DNA of 54,843 nt from an uncultured Paraprevotella sp. (GTDB lineage: Bacteria; Bacteroidota; Bacteroidia; Bacteroidales; Bacteroidaceae), in contig CAMWUI010000017.1 in NCBI GenBank assembly GCA_947177395.1, positions 1 to 54,843 of the forward strand, written 5' to 3'. Every line of letters begins with the position of its first letter. The first letter of the stretch is position 1. A model generated the notes under the pieces. It had not been told where the DNA came from, did no database searches, and saw only the letters and a program-made list of their open reading frames with translations. This document shows positions 33,679 through 41,990 of this stretch, piece by piece. Position numbers and translations under genes: made by a program.

Positions 33679-34425
33679 ATGAGAAAACTTCTGTTGTTAT
33701 TTTGTATGGCGGGCATGATGTCTGTCGGAATGTCTGCCCAGACCAAATCGGAAGCAGATAGTGCTTTTGTACACGAGGAATATGAAAAGGCAATTGCTAT
33801 ATATACCGGGTTGCTGGAGCAGGGGGAGAGCGCGGATATATATTATAATATAGGTAACTGCTATTACAAGACCGATCAGATTGCCAAAGCCATCCTTAAT
33901 TATGAACGTGCGGCTTTGCTTGATCCGGGAGATGCAAATATCCGCTTTAATCTGGCGATGGCCCGTAATAAGACGGTGGATAAGATCATACCTCATACGG
34001 AAATGTTTTTCATTACTTGGTTTAACCAGATAACAGACTGGATGAGTATTGACGGGTGGGCATATACGGCGATTGTTTTATTTGTGTGCATGCTCGGGGC
34101 GTTATTATTCTATTTTTTGATGAATCGTGTCATTTGGAAAAAGATATTCTTTTATACGGCTGTTGTATGTTTGCCTCTGGTGATTCTGTGTAATGTGTTT
34201 GCCCGTCGCCAGAAAACCCGTTTGACCGAACGTACGGTGGCTGTTGTCATGCAACCGTCTGTGGTGGTGCGCAGCACACCGACCCAGTCCGGGACAGATT
34301 TGTTTATTCTGCATGAAGGAACGAGGGTAGAGATTACGGATGATTCAATGGAAGAATGGAAGGAAGTGAAACTGGTGGACGGGAAAGTCGGTTGGGTACT
34401 TTCTTCAGATATAGAGCGGGTATAA
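33679..34425 (+). CDS. batE: BatE, TPR and SH3-like domain protein
   Basis: A 248-residue protein: signal peptide (LLLLFCMAGMMSVGMSAQ), two TPRs (SAFVHEEYEKAIAIYTGLLE and DIYYNIGNCYYKTDQIAKAI), two membrane segments at about 126-146 and 153-172, and a C-terminal bacterial SH3-like domain (VVVRSTPTQSGTDLFILHEG, VDGKVGWVLSSDIE). The SH3 part suggests contact with peptidoglycan. It ends the classical batA-E order. Confidence 0.92.
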   Translation: MRKLLLLFCMAGMMSVGMSAQTKSEADSAFVHEEYEKAIAIYTGLLEQGESADIYYNIGNCYYKTDQIAKAILNYERAALLDPGDANIRFNLAMARNKTVDKIIPHTEMFFITWFNQITDWMSIDGWAYTAIVLFVCMLGALLFYFLMNRVIWKKIFFYTAVVCLPLVILCNVFARRQKTRLTERTVAVVMQPSVVVRSTPTQSGTDLFILHEGTRVEITDDSMEEWKEVKLVDGKVGWVLSSDIERV

Positions 34426-34429
34426 AGAT

Positions 34430-35122
34430 ATGGACTGGCAGGCACTGATAGAGTGGGACCGGCAGTGTTTGCTGGCACTGAACGGTAGCGATTCTCTTTT
34501 CTGGGACGGAGTTATGTTGGCAGCCACGTCAACATGGACTTGGATTCCGGTAGCAGTTCTTTTGTTGTATGTATTGCTGAAGAATAATACTCTGCGTGAA
34601 GTCCTGATGATTGTGCTGCTGATAGCTCTGGTTATTACCTTGGCAGACCAGTTTGCTTCCACTGTCTGCAAACCGTACTTTCGGCGTTTTCGTCCCACTC
34701 AGGATCCGGAGCTGATGTATTTAGTGGATGTGGTGAACAACTACCGGGGAGGGCGTTACGGTTTTATCTCCAGTCATGCCGCCAATACATTCTCCGTCTG
34801 CGTGTTTCTGTCTTTGCTTTTTCGTCGGAAGTCCATGTCCGTGACTCTCTTGTTATGGGCTCTTCTTTGCAGCTATTCACGTATCTATCTGGGCGTGCAT
34901 TATCCGGGGGACATAGTGTGTGGAGCTGCTTCAGGGATTTTGATAGGAGTGGCGGTTTATTATTTATATGTATTTCTGAAAAAGCGCTGGTTGCCCAGCC
35001 GCATGCCTGTTTCCTCTAAGTTTACCTCTACCGGCTATCTGGTGACAGATCTTTATCTGGTTATGTCCGGGATGTTCCTGAGTTTTGTCTATATTCTGAT
35101 TCGGGGAGCGTTTTATGCCTGA
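34430..35122 (+). CDS. PAP2-family phosphatase, membrane protein
   Basis: Phosphatidic acid phosphatase type 2 family, 230 residues and about six membrane segments. The three active-site motifs are present: KPYFRRFRP (81-89), SSHAANTF (114-121, SSHA in place of the usual PSGH), and SRIYLGVHYPGD (150-161) with H157. Likely substrates are lipid or undecaprenyl phosphates. It lies 4 bp after batE and so is probably transcribed with the BatI operon. Convergent with the next gene, with only 10 bp between stop codons. Confidence 0.92.
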   Translation: MDWQALIEWDRQCLLALNGSDSLFWDGVMLAATSTWTWIPVAVLLLYVLLKNNTLREVLMIVLLIALVITLADQFASTVCKPYFRRFRPTQDPELMYLVDVVNNYRGGRYGFISSHAANTFSVCVFLSLLFRRKSMSVTLLLWALLCSYSRIYLGVHYPGDIVCGAASGILIGVAVYYLYVFLKKRWLPSRMPVSSKFTSTGYLVTDLYLVMSGMFLSFVYILIRGAFYA

Positions 35123-35132
35123 TAGCATGTCC

Positions 35133-35777
35133 CTATATTAGGTATGGATTACTGTTTCGCTCTGTAGCTATCGTAGTAGGTTCTCCATGTCCGGGATAGA
35201 CTTTCGTATCAGAGGGTAATGTGAGAATTTTATCGGTAAGGCTTTTGATAAGTGCGGTATGATTTCCTCCGGGCAAATCTGTACGGCCGATGCTTCTGTG
35301 GAATAATGAATCTCCGGAAAACAGAATTTTTTCTTCTTCACAATAGAAACAAATTCCACCGGGGGTATGCCCAGGAGTGTGTATGACTTTCAGCCTGTGT
35401 GTTCCGAAACTTATTTCGTCTCCGTCTTCCAGCAGGCGGCCGGCACCGGGCATGTTATCTTCACACGGTATGCCCAGGAAGTTCATAGTCTGTTCTTTCA
35501 TCGTGTGATACAAAGGAGTGTCTGCGGAGTGAAACTCCGGTGCGGCTCCATATTCCTGTGCAACGAAGCCGCAGCCGAATGTGTGGTCGAAGTGTGTGTG
35601 AGTACACAAATGATGTTTTACCCGCAGTTGAGCCTTTTCGATATAAGCGGCCATCAACTGTTTGTCCCGGGGAGAATATGCGCCGCAGTCGATGATGACC
35701 GCTTCGTGGCTCTCATCATTTACAATGTGGCAGTTCTCGCAAATCATATTCATTACAAGCGTCTTGATGGTAAGCAT
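35133..35777 (-). CDS. Metallo-beta-lactamase-fold hydrolase (glyoxalase II-like)
   Basis: A 214-residue cytoplasmic hydrolase with the binuclear metal motif H60-T-H62-F-D64-H65 (THTHFDH), then HTPGHTPGG, SGDSLFHRSIGRTDLPGG and YPGHGEPTT. It belongs to the hydroxyacylglutathione-hydrolase-like branch. The thioester substrate is unknown; Bacteroides lack classical glutathione, so the name glyoxalase II should not be taken literally. Last gene of the minus-strand run behind rsmG. Confidence 0.92.
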   Translation of the reverse strand: MLTIKTLVMNMICENCHIVNDESHEAVIIDCGAYSPRDKQLMAAYIEKAQLRVKHHLCTHTHFDHTFGCGFVAQEYGAAPEFHSADTPLYHTMKEQTMNFLGIPCEDNMPGAGRLLEDGDEISFGTHRLKVIHTPGHTPGGICFYCEEEKILFSGDSLFHRSIGRTDLPGGNHTALIKSLTDKILTLPSDTKVYPGHGEPTTIATERNSNPYLI

Positions 35778-35801
35778 GAGTTTATTCTCCTTTTAATTTA
35801 T

Positions 35802-36422
35802 TCAGATGGACACGTATATAACCTTTTTAGTTTCGAAAAATTCCTCTTCGTAATAATCGTTCAGATTGGTAATCAAAGAACGATTTTTTACGGGAACGAT
35901 TTCTTTCTCCAATTCACCGCCTTTCAGACAGATAAGGCCGTTGGGCAAAGCATTTTTTTGTTCTTTGGCTATGTTCTTACGCACAATTTTCAGCAAGTCG
36001 GTCAGAGGCATTACAGCCCGGCTCACCACGAAGTCGAACTTGCCCTTCTCTTCTTCGGCCCTGCAATGTCTTGTCGTGACGTTCGCCAATTCAAGTGCGG
36101 AAGCGATTTCCGTGCAGACCTTAATCTTTTTGCCGATACTGTCTACCAGATGGAATCGGGTGTCGGGGAAAAGAATGGAAAGCGGAATGCCGGGAAATCC
36201 TCCTCCCGTCCCCAGATCCATAATCTGTGTGCCGGCCTTGAAACGCACCACTTGGGCTATGCCCAGCGAATGTAGCACATGATGTTCATACAGGTTATCG
36301 ATATCTTTGCGGGAGATAACGTTAATTTTGGCGTTCCATTCGTGGTAGAGCGCATCCAATGCCGCGAATTGCTCTTTCTGCCGTTCGGTCAGGTTGGGAA
36401 AATATTTAAGAAGAATATCCAT
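35802..36422 (-). CDS. rsmG: 16S rRNA 7-methylguanosine-527 methyltransferase RsmG
   Basis: A 206-residue SAM-dependent methyltransferase acting on G527 of 16S rRNA. Signatures: NLYEHHVLHSLGIAQ, the SAM loop DLGTGGGFPGIPL (69-81), LVDSIGKKIKV, and VSRAVMPL. The start codon is 3 bp after the stop of the DUF3298 gene, so these are translationally close. Loss of RsmG gives low-level streptomycin resistance in several bacteria. Confidence 0.96.
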   Translation of the reverse strand: MDILLKYFPNLTERQKEQFAALDALYHEWNAKINVISRKDIDNLYEHHVLHSLGIAQVVRFKAGTQIMDLGTGGGFPGIPLSILFPDTRFHLVDSIGKKIKVCTEIASALELANVTTRHCRAEEEKGKFDFVVSRAVMPLTDLLKIVRKNIAKEQKNALPNGLICLKGGELEKEIVPVKNRSLITNLNDYYEEEFFETKKVIYVSI

Positions 36423-36425
36423 ATC

Positions 36426-37214
36426 TTATTTGAATTTTATAACTTGCTCAAGCAATGAGCGGGGGATGGACAGAGTTATTTCACCAGTCTTGTGAGGAGC
36501 GATTTCAGATTCGTTGAACAGGAATTTTATTTCGTTCTTGCCGGGGCGGAAGTTGTCCGGAACATACAGCCGACTGTTGCAGAGTATGCCTTTGGCATTC
36601 AACTGGGCCAGTGACACACAATTGAACTTTTTCTGCAATTCGCGCATCAGCAATGGTTCGACAACGTGCTCATAACCGGGTTTGAACATATCGGCGACAT
36701 TGATTCTTTCGCCATTGCGGGCATCAAAATTCAGGAAAGTCCGGAGAGAAGATTTACGGTTTGTCCCTTTCTTGTTTTCGATGAGTATCTCGTATGTTAT
36801 GATGTTCGGATAAATGCTTTTTTCTTCCGCACGTACATAATGGCGGTATTGATACCACTCTTTGTCCGTGTCGGGATGGGCCGCATAGCTACCGGCACAT
36901 TCCTGACTATACAGTCTGTTTTGTTCGTTGGCGAACGAGTCGACGGCGACTTTCACATCCAGACTGTCATATCCGAATACTTGCGAAACAATCTGGCTGT
37001 TTACTTTTCGGGCCACGTCCTCGGGAGATACGGCCTCTTCAATCATGATGTCAATCTCGCACGTAGGGCTCTTTTTATCTGTCGCCAGCTGTTTGCTGTT
37101 TTTCCATTGTACTTTGCGTGTATCCAGATTTCGGCTGTTGTCTTGTCCGCATGCGCAACACAGGCAAATGGCGCCTCCGACCATCCAGGCTATGAATAAA
37201 TTCTTCTGTATCAT
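36426..37214 (-). CDS. DUF3298 lipoprotein
   Basis: A 262-residue lipoprotein. The N-terminus is a lipoprotein signal (MVGGAICLCCACGQ; the acylated cysteine is one of C19, C20 or C22). The mature part contains the DUF4163/DUF3298 pattern seen in RsiV and PdaC: SIYPNIITYEILIENKKG, LRTFLNFDARNGERINVADM, FKPGYEHVV and YVPDNFRPGKNEIKFLFN. Such domains bind or process cell-wall sugars in some proteins, but the role here is unknown. It sits between the NhaC-type gene (25 bp) and rsmG (3 bp). Confidence 0.85.
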   Translation of the reverse strand: MIQKNLFIAWMVGGAICLCCACGQDNSRNLDTRKVQWKNSKQLATDKKSPTCEIDIMIEEAVSPEDVARKVNSQIVSQVFGYDSLDVKVAVDSFANEQNRLYSQECAGSYAAHPDTDKEWYQYRHYVRAEEKSIYPNIITYEILIENKKGTNRKSSLRTFLNFDARNGERINVADMFKPGYEHVVEPLLMRELQKKFNCVSLAQLNAKGILCNSRLYVPDNFRPGKNEIKFLFNESEIAPHKTGEITLSIPRSLLEQVIKFK

Positions 37215-37239
37215 AATATTTTTAGTTATGGTGAGATTT

Positions 37240-38535
37240 CTATGAATATCGTGCGGGGTAACGCAACAGGATGCTCAACAGGGCGCATAGACCCATAATC
37301 ATGGGATAGTACAAGTAAGGAATGATGTTGACGGGGTTGATGGAGGCCAGACCGGCAGCCATCAGCATTTGGGCCCCGTACGGAATCAGCCCTTGTGTCA
37401 TGCACGAGAACGTATCCAGTATACTGGCACTCTTTCGTCTGTCGACTCCGTACCGTTCGGAGATTTCTTTTGCAATGGGGCCTACGGTGATGATTGCCAC
37501 CGTATTGTTGGCCGTACACAGGTCTGTGAGGCAAACCAGTGCGGCGATGCTCAGTTCGGCTCCCCGCTTGGAAGTTACTTTCCGCGTGAGACGGCTGATG
37601 ATATATTCGATACCTCCATTGTGCTTGATAAGTTCCATGAGGCCTCCCGCCAGCAATGTTATGATGATGAGTTCTCCCATGCCTGTTATGCCTTGTCCCA
37701 TGGACTGGAACCATCCGTAGAGGGAATAGGAGTCGTCCGCCATTCCGATGACGCCTGTCATCAGAATGCCGGTTGTCAGTACGAGCAATACGTTGATGCC
37801 CCTTGCCGCAGCTAATAGTACAATCAGATAAGGCGTGACTTTCACCCAGTCCACGGGCGGCAGTTCGCGGGGAGATTGCAGGTCGGCTCCCATGGTGACA
37901 TACAGTATCAGCGTGATGAGGGCGGCCGGCAATACGATGAGGATATTGACCTTGAACTTGTCTTTCAATTCGCAATCCTGACTGCGAGTGGCAATGATGG
38001 TCGTGTCCGAAATAAAAGAAAGGTTGTCGCCGAAATAAGCGCCTCCCACTACAATGGCCACCATGACTGGCAGACAGCATCCGGTCCTTGAAGCGATGCC
38101 GGCAGCAATGGGTGTCAATGCCACGATGGTCCCGACAGATGTGCCTATGGAAAGAGAAATGAAACAAGCGGACAGAAACAGGCCGGCCATCAGAAGATTG
38201 TCGGGCAGAAGCCATAGCGACAGGTTGACAGTCGCATCTATCGCTCCCATTTGTTTGGCGGATGCGGCAAAGGCACCGGCAAGGAGGAATATCCACAGCA
38301 TGAATATCAGGCTGGGATGACCTGCTCCCCGAGAGAATATCTTCAGTCTTTCGTCCAGAGACAGGCGGGGAGTGGAAAGAACGGCATACATGCAGGTGAC
38401 AAGAAAAGCCACCGTGATAGGGACGCGGTAGAAATCACCGGCGGCAAGACTGGTGGCCAGATACAGAAGCAGAAAGACCAATAGCGGACTTAAAGCCCAT
38501 TTGCCCTTAGTGTTATCACGTTCCTGTCGGTGCAT
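37240..38535 (-). CDS. Na+/H+ antiporter, NhaC family
   Basis: Inner-membrane antiporter of 431 residues with about 11-12 membrane segments. NhaC-type marks are LSIGTSVGTIVALTPIAAGI, VAIVVGGAYFGDNLSFISDTTIIATRSQDC, and SILDTFSCMTQGLIPYGAQM. It exports sodium or exchanges organic acids in some relatives. ATG 38535 (MHRQERDNTKGK) is preferred over the upstream frame reaching 38589, which runs back over the end of the LacI-type gene. It lies 10 bp downstream of the LacI-type gene on the same strand. Confidence 0.9.
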   Translation of the reverse strand: MHRQERDNTKGKWALSPLLVFLLLYLATSLAAGDFYRVPITVAFLVTCMYAVLSTPRLSLDERLKIFSRGAGHPSLIFMLWIFLLAGAFAASAKQMGAIDATVNLSLWLLPDNLLMAGLFLSACFISLSIGTSVGTIVALTPIAAGIASRTGCCLPVMVAIVVGGAYFGDNLSFISDTTIIATRSQDCELKDKFKVNILIVLPAALITLILYVTMGADLQSPRELPPVDWVKVTPYLIVLLAAARGINVLLVLTTGILMTGVIGMADDSYSLYGWFQSMGQGITGMGELIIITLLAGGLMELIKHNGGIEYIISRLTRKVTSKRGAELSIAALVCLTDLCTANNTVAIITVGPIAKEISERYGVDRRKSASILDTFSCMTQGLIPYGAQMLMAAGLASINPVNIIPYLYYPMIMGLCALLSILLRYPARYS

Positions 38536-38545
38536 ACAGAATCTC

Positions 38546-39613
38546 TTATTTACTATAATAGATATAATTTTCAGCCGAAAGCAGTTCAATCGGCATATAG
38601 TGGTCCCGGGGAGTCTCCTGTTTCAGCACAACGTGGTTAAACATGGTTTTCACGCAGTCATAGCCTTGCCTCCACGGATGCTGGGCAATCAGGAAAGATA
38701 TGGAGCCTTTTTGCAGACATTCCACGTTCCGCTCTATCATGTCATATCCCACCAGTGAGAAATCGCGCCGGTTTTTGCGTAGCAGGTATTCTGCCGGAAT
38801 GTATGCCAGCGAACTGAACGTGATACCGTTTCTGATGTGTGGATTATCAATGAAGAACCGTTCCAGTTGTTCGTTATAGCTGCGATTGCCGTCCAACTGT
38901 ATGATGAGTTCCTTAATCTGGCAGTCAGGAAGATGTTCCTGTATGTAGTGGCGGAATCCTATTTCGCGGAATTCCTGTTGCTTGGAAGCGATGCGGTTGT
39001 TTTTCATAAACTTTATCAGCACGATATCCTTGCAGTACTGCGATGCCAGCATTAGGATCCGGGCCGCAAAACGTCCGCTTTTCAACGGGTCCTGTCCGTA
39101 AAAGGTCAGGGCTTTTATCTCCGGGATATTGGAGTCTAAGAAAATGAATGGTATATCCTGTTTGATCAGCTTGGCACAGAATGTCTCGGTCACATTGTGG
39201 TCCTGTGGGACGATGATGATGCCGTCCGGTTTTTCCTGCAGGACCTTCTGCGATGCTTTTGCGAAAGATTCGGAGCGGAACTGGTTATAATAGGTGATAT
39301 ACAATGTCAGGTGAAAATCATTATATTTGGTGATAGCGTCTTTCAGCCCGTCTTCCACTTGCGACCAATAAGCATCCTGGTCGTGTTCCGGCAATATGCA
39401 GTGAAAACAATATTTCTTGTTGGAAGCCAATGCACTGGCATACATATTGGGCTGGTAATCGATTTGTTTCAAGACGCCCTCTACCTTGATTCGGGCTTTT
39501 TTGGATACATTGGGGCGGCCGTGCAACACCCGGTCGACAGTCCCGACCGAGACTCCGGCCTGTTCTGCAATGTCTTTTATGCGTATCTTTTCAGATGGGT
39601 TCACTTCTACCAT
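38546..39613 (-). CDS. LacI-family transcriptional regulator
   Basis: A 355-residue regulator. The helix-turn-helix is at 9-56 (RIKDIAEQAGVSVGTVDRVL, then HGRPNVSKKAR, with DYQPN at the hinge), followed by a periplasmic-binding-protein-like effector domain (residues 65-355; DGIIIVPQDHN, FIFLDSN, FSLVGYDMIERN). It is divergent from the KDG kinase and KDPG aldolase genes, and probably controls them in response to a sugar acid or its phosphate. A candidate operator is at 39767-39781. The downstream NhaC-type gene may be transcribed with it. Confidence 0.92.
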   Translation of the reverse strand: MVEVNPSEKIRIKDIAEQAGVSVGTVDRVLHGRPNVSKKARIKVEGVLKQIDYQPNMYASALASNKKYCFHCILPEHDQDAYWSQVEDGLKDAITKYNDFHLTLYITYYNQFRSESFAKASQKVLQEKPDGIIIVPQDHNVTETFCAKLIKQDIPFIFLDSNIPEIKALTFYGQDPLKSGRFAARILMLASQYCKDIVLIKFMKNNRIASKQQEFREIGFRHYIQEHLPDCQIKELIIQLDGNRSYNEQLERFFIDNPHIRNGITFSSLAYIPAEYLLRKNRRDFSLVGYDMIERNVECLQKGSISFLIAQHPWRQGYDCVKTMFNHVVLKQETPRDHYMPIELLSAENYIYYSK

Positions 39614-39745
39614 GGTCGTGTTTGCTTATGTCTATGTAGATACGAAGATAATAATTTTGTCGCACTTACCCTTTATCTTTTGCCTAAAATCCTATGAAAA
39701 ATGAAGTTTTTTGCAGGGGAGAGGGGAATATATTAAAAAAATGCC

Positions 39746-39753
39746 TAAATTTG
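39746..39753 (+). promoter_or_regulatory. -7 box of the kdgK-kdgA operon
   Basis: TAAATTTG matches the -7 consensus. Transcription would start near 39758, with an 80-nt leader. Confidence 0.5.
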
Positions 39754-39766
39754 TTGTGCTTTTGTA

Positions 39767-39781
39767 TGCGTTGAGAACGCA
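39767..39781. promoter_or_regulatory. Candidate LacI-type operator
   Basis: A perfect dyad TGCGTT-GAG-AACGCA, about +9 to +23 from the predicted start of transcription, a usual place for a repressor site. The centre is not the CG found in many LacI operators, so the assignment is tentative. Confidence 0.45.
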
Positions 39782-39840
39782 CACGGCAGACAACACATTA
39801 AATAAACCGATAAATAACTTATAAATCTTAATTCTTAGCT

Positions 39841-40863
39841 ATGGGCAAGATTGTCACGATGGGCGAGATTATGCTCCGTTTGTCTACGCCCGGACAAACG
39901 CGGTTTGTACAGACCGATACATTCGATATCAATTATGGAGGAGGAGAGGCCAATGTGGCCGTCAGTGTGGCCAATTACGGGCACGAAGCATATTTTGTAT
40001 CCAAGTTGCCGGCGCATGAGATAGGTCAGGCGGCGGTGAACGCTTTGCGGCGTTATGGGGTGCATACGGATTATGTGGCCCGTGGAGGAAACCGGGTGGG
40101 CATCTATTATCTGGAGACGGGAGCGTCCATGCGGCCTTCGAAAGTCATATACGACCGTGCCGGTTCTTCCATAGCGGAAGCGGAACCCGGTGATTTTGAT
40201 TTCGATGCCATCATGGAAGGAGCCGACTGGTTTCACTGGAGCGGTATTACTCCAGCTTTGTCAGAGCAGAGTGCGGAGTGTCTGAGACTGGCCTGCGTGG
40301 CGGCCAAAAAGCATGGAGTCACGGTGTCCTGCGACTTGAACTTCCGCAAGAAACTGTGGACTCCCGAACAGGCACAGCGGGTGATGCGTCCGCTCATGCA
40401 ATTCGTAGATGTGTGTATCGGCAATGAAGAGGATGCCGAACTTTGTCTTGGATTCAAGCCAGATGCCAATGTCGAGGGCGGAAACACGGACGCCGAGGGA
40501 TATAAAGGCATATTCAAGGGAATGATGGAAACGTTTGGCTTCAAGTATGTCATATCCACCTTGCGCGAGTCTTTCTCTGCTACGCACAACGGCTGGAAAG
40601 CCATGATATACAACGGAGAGGAGTTCTATGTGTCCAAGCGTTACGACATCAATCCCATCATAGATCGTGTGGGAGGCGGTGATTCCTTCTCGGGCGGCAT
40701 CATCCACGGGCTGCTCACGATGAAGACACAGGGCGAGGCGCTGGAGTTCGCCGTGGCTGCGTCGGCCCTGAAACATACCATTCCGGGAGACTTCAATATG
40801 GTGTCGGCCGACGAGGTGGCCGCACTGGCCGGAGGGGCGGCAAACGGGCGCGTACAGAGATAA
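39841..40863 (+). CDS. kdgK: 2-keto-3-deoxygluconate kinase (PfkB family)
   Basis: Phosphorylates 2-keto-3-deoxygluconate to KDPG in the breakdown of uronic acids such as those of pectin or alginate. It has 340 residues. PfkB features: GGGEANVAVSVANYGHEAYF near the N-terminus, and VGGGDSFSGGIIHGL with catalytic base D281 near the C-terminus. The next gene encodes KDPG aldolase, 36 bp away, which makes the KDG rather than ribose or fructose assignment strong. It is divergent from a LacI-type regulator gene. Confidence 0.93.
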   Translation: MGKIVTMGEIMLRLSTPGQTRFVQTDTFDINYGGGEANVAVSVANYGHEAYFVSKLPAHEIGQAAVNALRRYGVHTDYVARGGNRVGIYYLETGASMRPSKVIYDRAGSSIAEAEPGDFDFDAIMEGADWFHWSGITPALSEQSAECLRLACVAAKKHGVTVSCDLNFRKKLWTPEQAQRVMRPLMQFVDVCIGNEEDAELCLGFKPDANVEGGNTDAEGYKGIFKGMMETFGFKYVISTLRESFSATHNGWKAMIYNGEEFYVSKRYDINPIIDRVGGGDSFSGGIIHGLLTMKTQGEALEFAVAASALKHTIPGDFNMVSADEVAALAGGAANGRVQR

Positions 40864-40899
40864 GTTCTTCTTCGGGTTACAATTAAAAACAAATACGAT

Positions 40900-41571
40900 A
40901 TGGCAAGATTCGATAAGGTTGCAGTATTGCAGAAGATCGGTGAGACGGGCATGGTGCCTGTGTTTTACCACAAGGATGCCGAAACGGCCAAGCGGGTGAT
41001 AAAGGCCTGTTACGACGGTGGCGTGCGGGCGTTCGAGTTTACGAACCGCGGGGATTTCGCACAGGAAGTGTTTGCCGAATGTGTGAAGTTTGCTGCACAG
41101 GAATGTCCGGAACTGGCGTTGGGAATCGGTTCCGTTGTGGATGCCCCGACCGCGGCCCTTTACATACAGTTGGGAGCCTGCTTTGTGGTGGGGCCGTTGT
41201 TCAATCCGGACATTGTGCCGGTTTGCAACCGCCGCTTGGTTCCTTATTGCCCCGGTTGCGGCACGGTGTCCGAGGTCGGACGGGCGCAGGAACTGGGGTG
41301 CGACCTCTGCAAGCTCTTCCCCGGCGACGTTTACGGTCCGGCCTTTGTGAAAGGCATGATGGCTCCCTGTCCGTGGACAAAACTTATGGTGACGGGTGGC
41401 GTGGCTCCTACGGAGGAGAATCTCACTGCCTGGATCAAGTCCGGTGTCTACTGCGTGGGCATGGGTTCGAAGCTCTTCCCGAAGGATAAGGTGGAAGCCG
41501 GCGATTGGGCGTATGTGACGGATATGTGCCGCAAGTCGTTGGCTTATATTGCCGCGGCACGCAGGGGCTGA
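40900..41571 (+). CDS. kdgA: KDPG aldolase (2-keto-3-deoxy-6-phosphogluconate aldolase)
   Basis: Splits KDPG to pyruvate and glyceraldehyde 3-phosphate, the last step of the uronate and Entner-Doudoroff routes; the family also takes 4-hydroxy-2-oxoglutarate (Eda). It has 223 residues. The Schiff-base lysine is K138 ([12 protein letters not shown]) and the proton-transfer glutamate E46 (AFEFTNRG). Follows kdgK and ends in a strong terminator at 41613-41660. Confidence 0.94.
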   Translation: MARFDKVAVLQKIGETGMVPVFYHKDAETAKRVIKACYDGGVRAFEFTNRGDFAQEVFAECVKFAAQECPELALGIGSVVDAPTAALYIQLGACFVVGPLFNPDIVPVCNRRLVPYCPGCGTVSEVGRAQELGCDLCKLFPGDVYGPAFVKGMMAPCPWTKLMVTGGVAPTEENLTAWIKSGVYCVGMGSKLFPKDKVEAGDWAYVTDMCRKSLAYIAAARRG

Positions 41572-41983
41572 CGATTATTGTCACTCTTTTGCTTGATGCA
41601 ATAAATATGATAGAGGCTGTGGCGTAACGGAAGGTTACGTTACAGCCTCGCTCTTTTTTTATGGAACAGCGGATTTTGCAAGATGCCCGTTCACGAGCGT
41701 GCGGAAACACTTGTTCCTGTCGTTGGATGAAGGCGTAGAGTCATGGATAGAGCTGGTTACGGCGTGTGTACAGATGACTTCTGTAGTTGTCCACTGTCCG
41801 CGTCCTGGGGCGGCAACGTGTGGCTTTCCGAGTGAACAATTGTTTATTTCCCGAGTGGAGTGTTGTTCACTTGGGGTAGTGGAGTGCTGTTCACTTGGGC
41901 TGTGGAGTGCTGTTCACTTAGGGTAGTGGAGTGCTGTTCACTTGGGGTAGTGGAGCGCTGTCCACTTGGGCAGTGGAGTGTTG
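41572..41983. other. Intergenic region: terminator, unassigned stretch and 24-bp repeats
   Basis: Holds the kdgA terminator (41613-41660), about 190 bp with no recognisable gene, and the 24-bp array from 41854 on. The open frame 41699-41926 has a repeated VECCSLG unit that is only a translation of the array. Confidence 0.75.
41613..41660 (+). terminator. Terminator of the kdgK-kdgA operon
   Basis: A 16-bp stem GAGGCTGTGGCGTAAC (41613-41628) with GTTACGTTACAGCCTC (41634-41649), two G-U type pairs, followed by T7 at 41654-41660. Confidence 0.92.
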
Positions 41984-41990
41984 CTACAAT
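41854..41990. repeat. 24-bp tandem repeat array at the 3' end of the outer-membrane protein gene
   Basis: Six imperfect units starting at 41854, 41878, 41902, 41925, 41949 and 41972; the third and fifth are 23 bp and the last is partial. The core is agtggagtgctgttcact, itself an imperfect dyad (AGTGGA with TTCACT). The last unit covers the stop codon (41984-41986) of the minus-strand gene, so the array lies in its 3' untranslated end. A further AGTGAACA at 41831-41838 can pair with the TGTTCACT of any unit. Confidence 0.85.

Larger units (their letters stand above)
39614..39840. promoter_or_regulatory. Divergent control region of the LacI-type gene and the kdgK-kdgA operon
   Basis: A 227-bp intergenic region. 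Rightward: a -7 box TAAATTTG at 39746-39753 with no good -33 match, and a dyad TGCGTT-GAG-AACGCA at 39767-39781. Leftward: no full -7 match was found for the LacI-type gene; the best is TATCTTCG on the minus strand. A short dyad TCTATGTAGA sits at 39631-39640. Confidence 0.5.

Noticed and set aside
37226-38296. A 356-codon second frame on the minus strand inside the NhaC-type gene
   Set aside because: Histidine/arginine-rich sequence without domains, read from the same strand as a clear antiporter gene in another frame.
41613-41660. tRNA-like structure after kdgA
   Set aside because: The fold is one long stem with a T-run, a plain terminator; no cloverleaf or TPsiC sequence is present.
41699-41926. 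Small cysteine-rich peptide gene with VECCSLG repeats
   Set aside because: Translation of the 24-bp array. It lacks a start context, and the third and fifth units of 23 bp break the frame.
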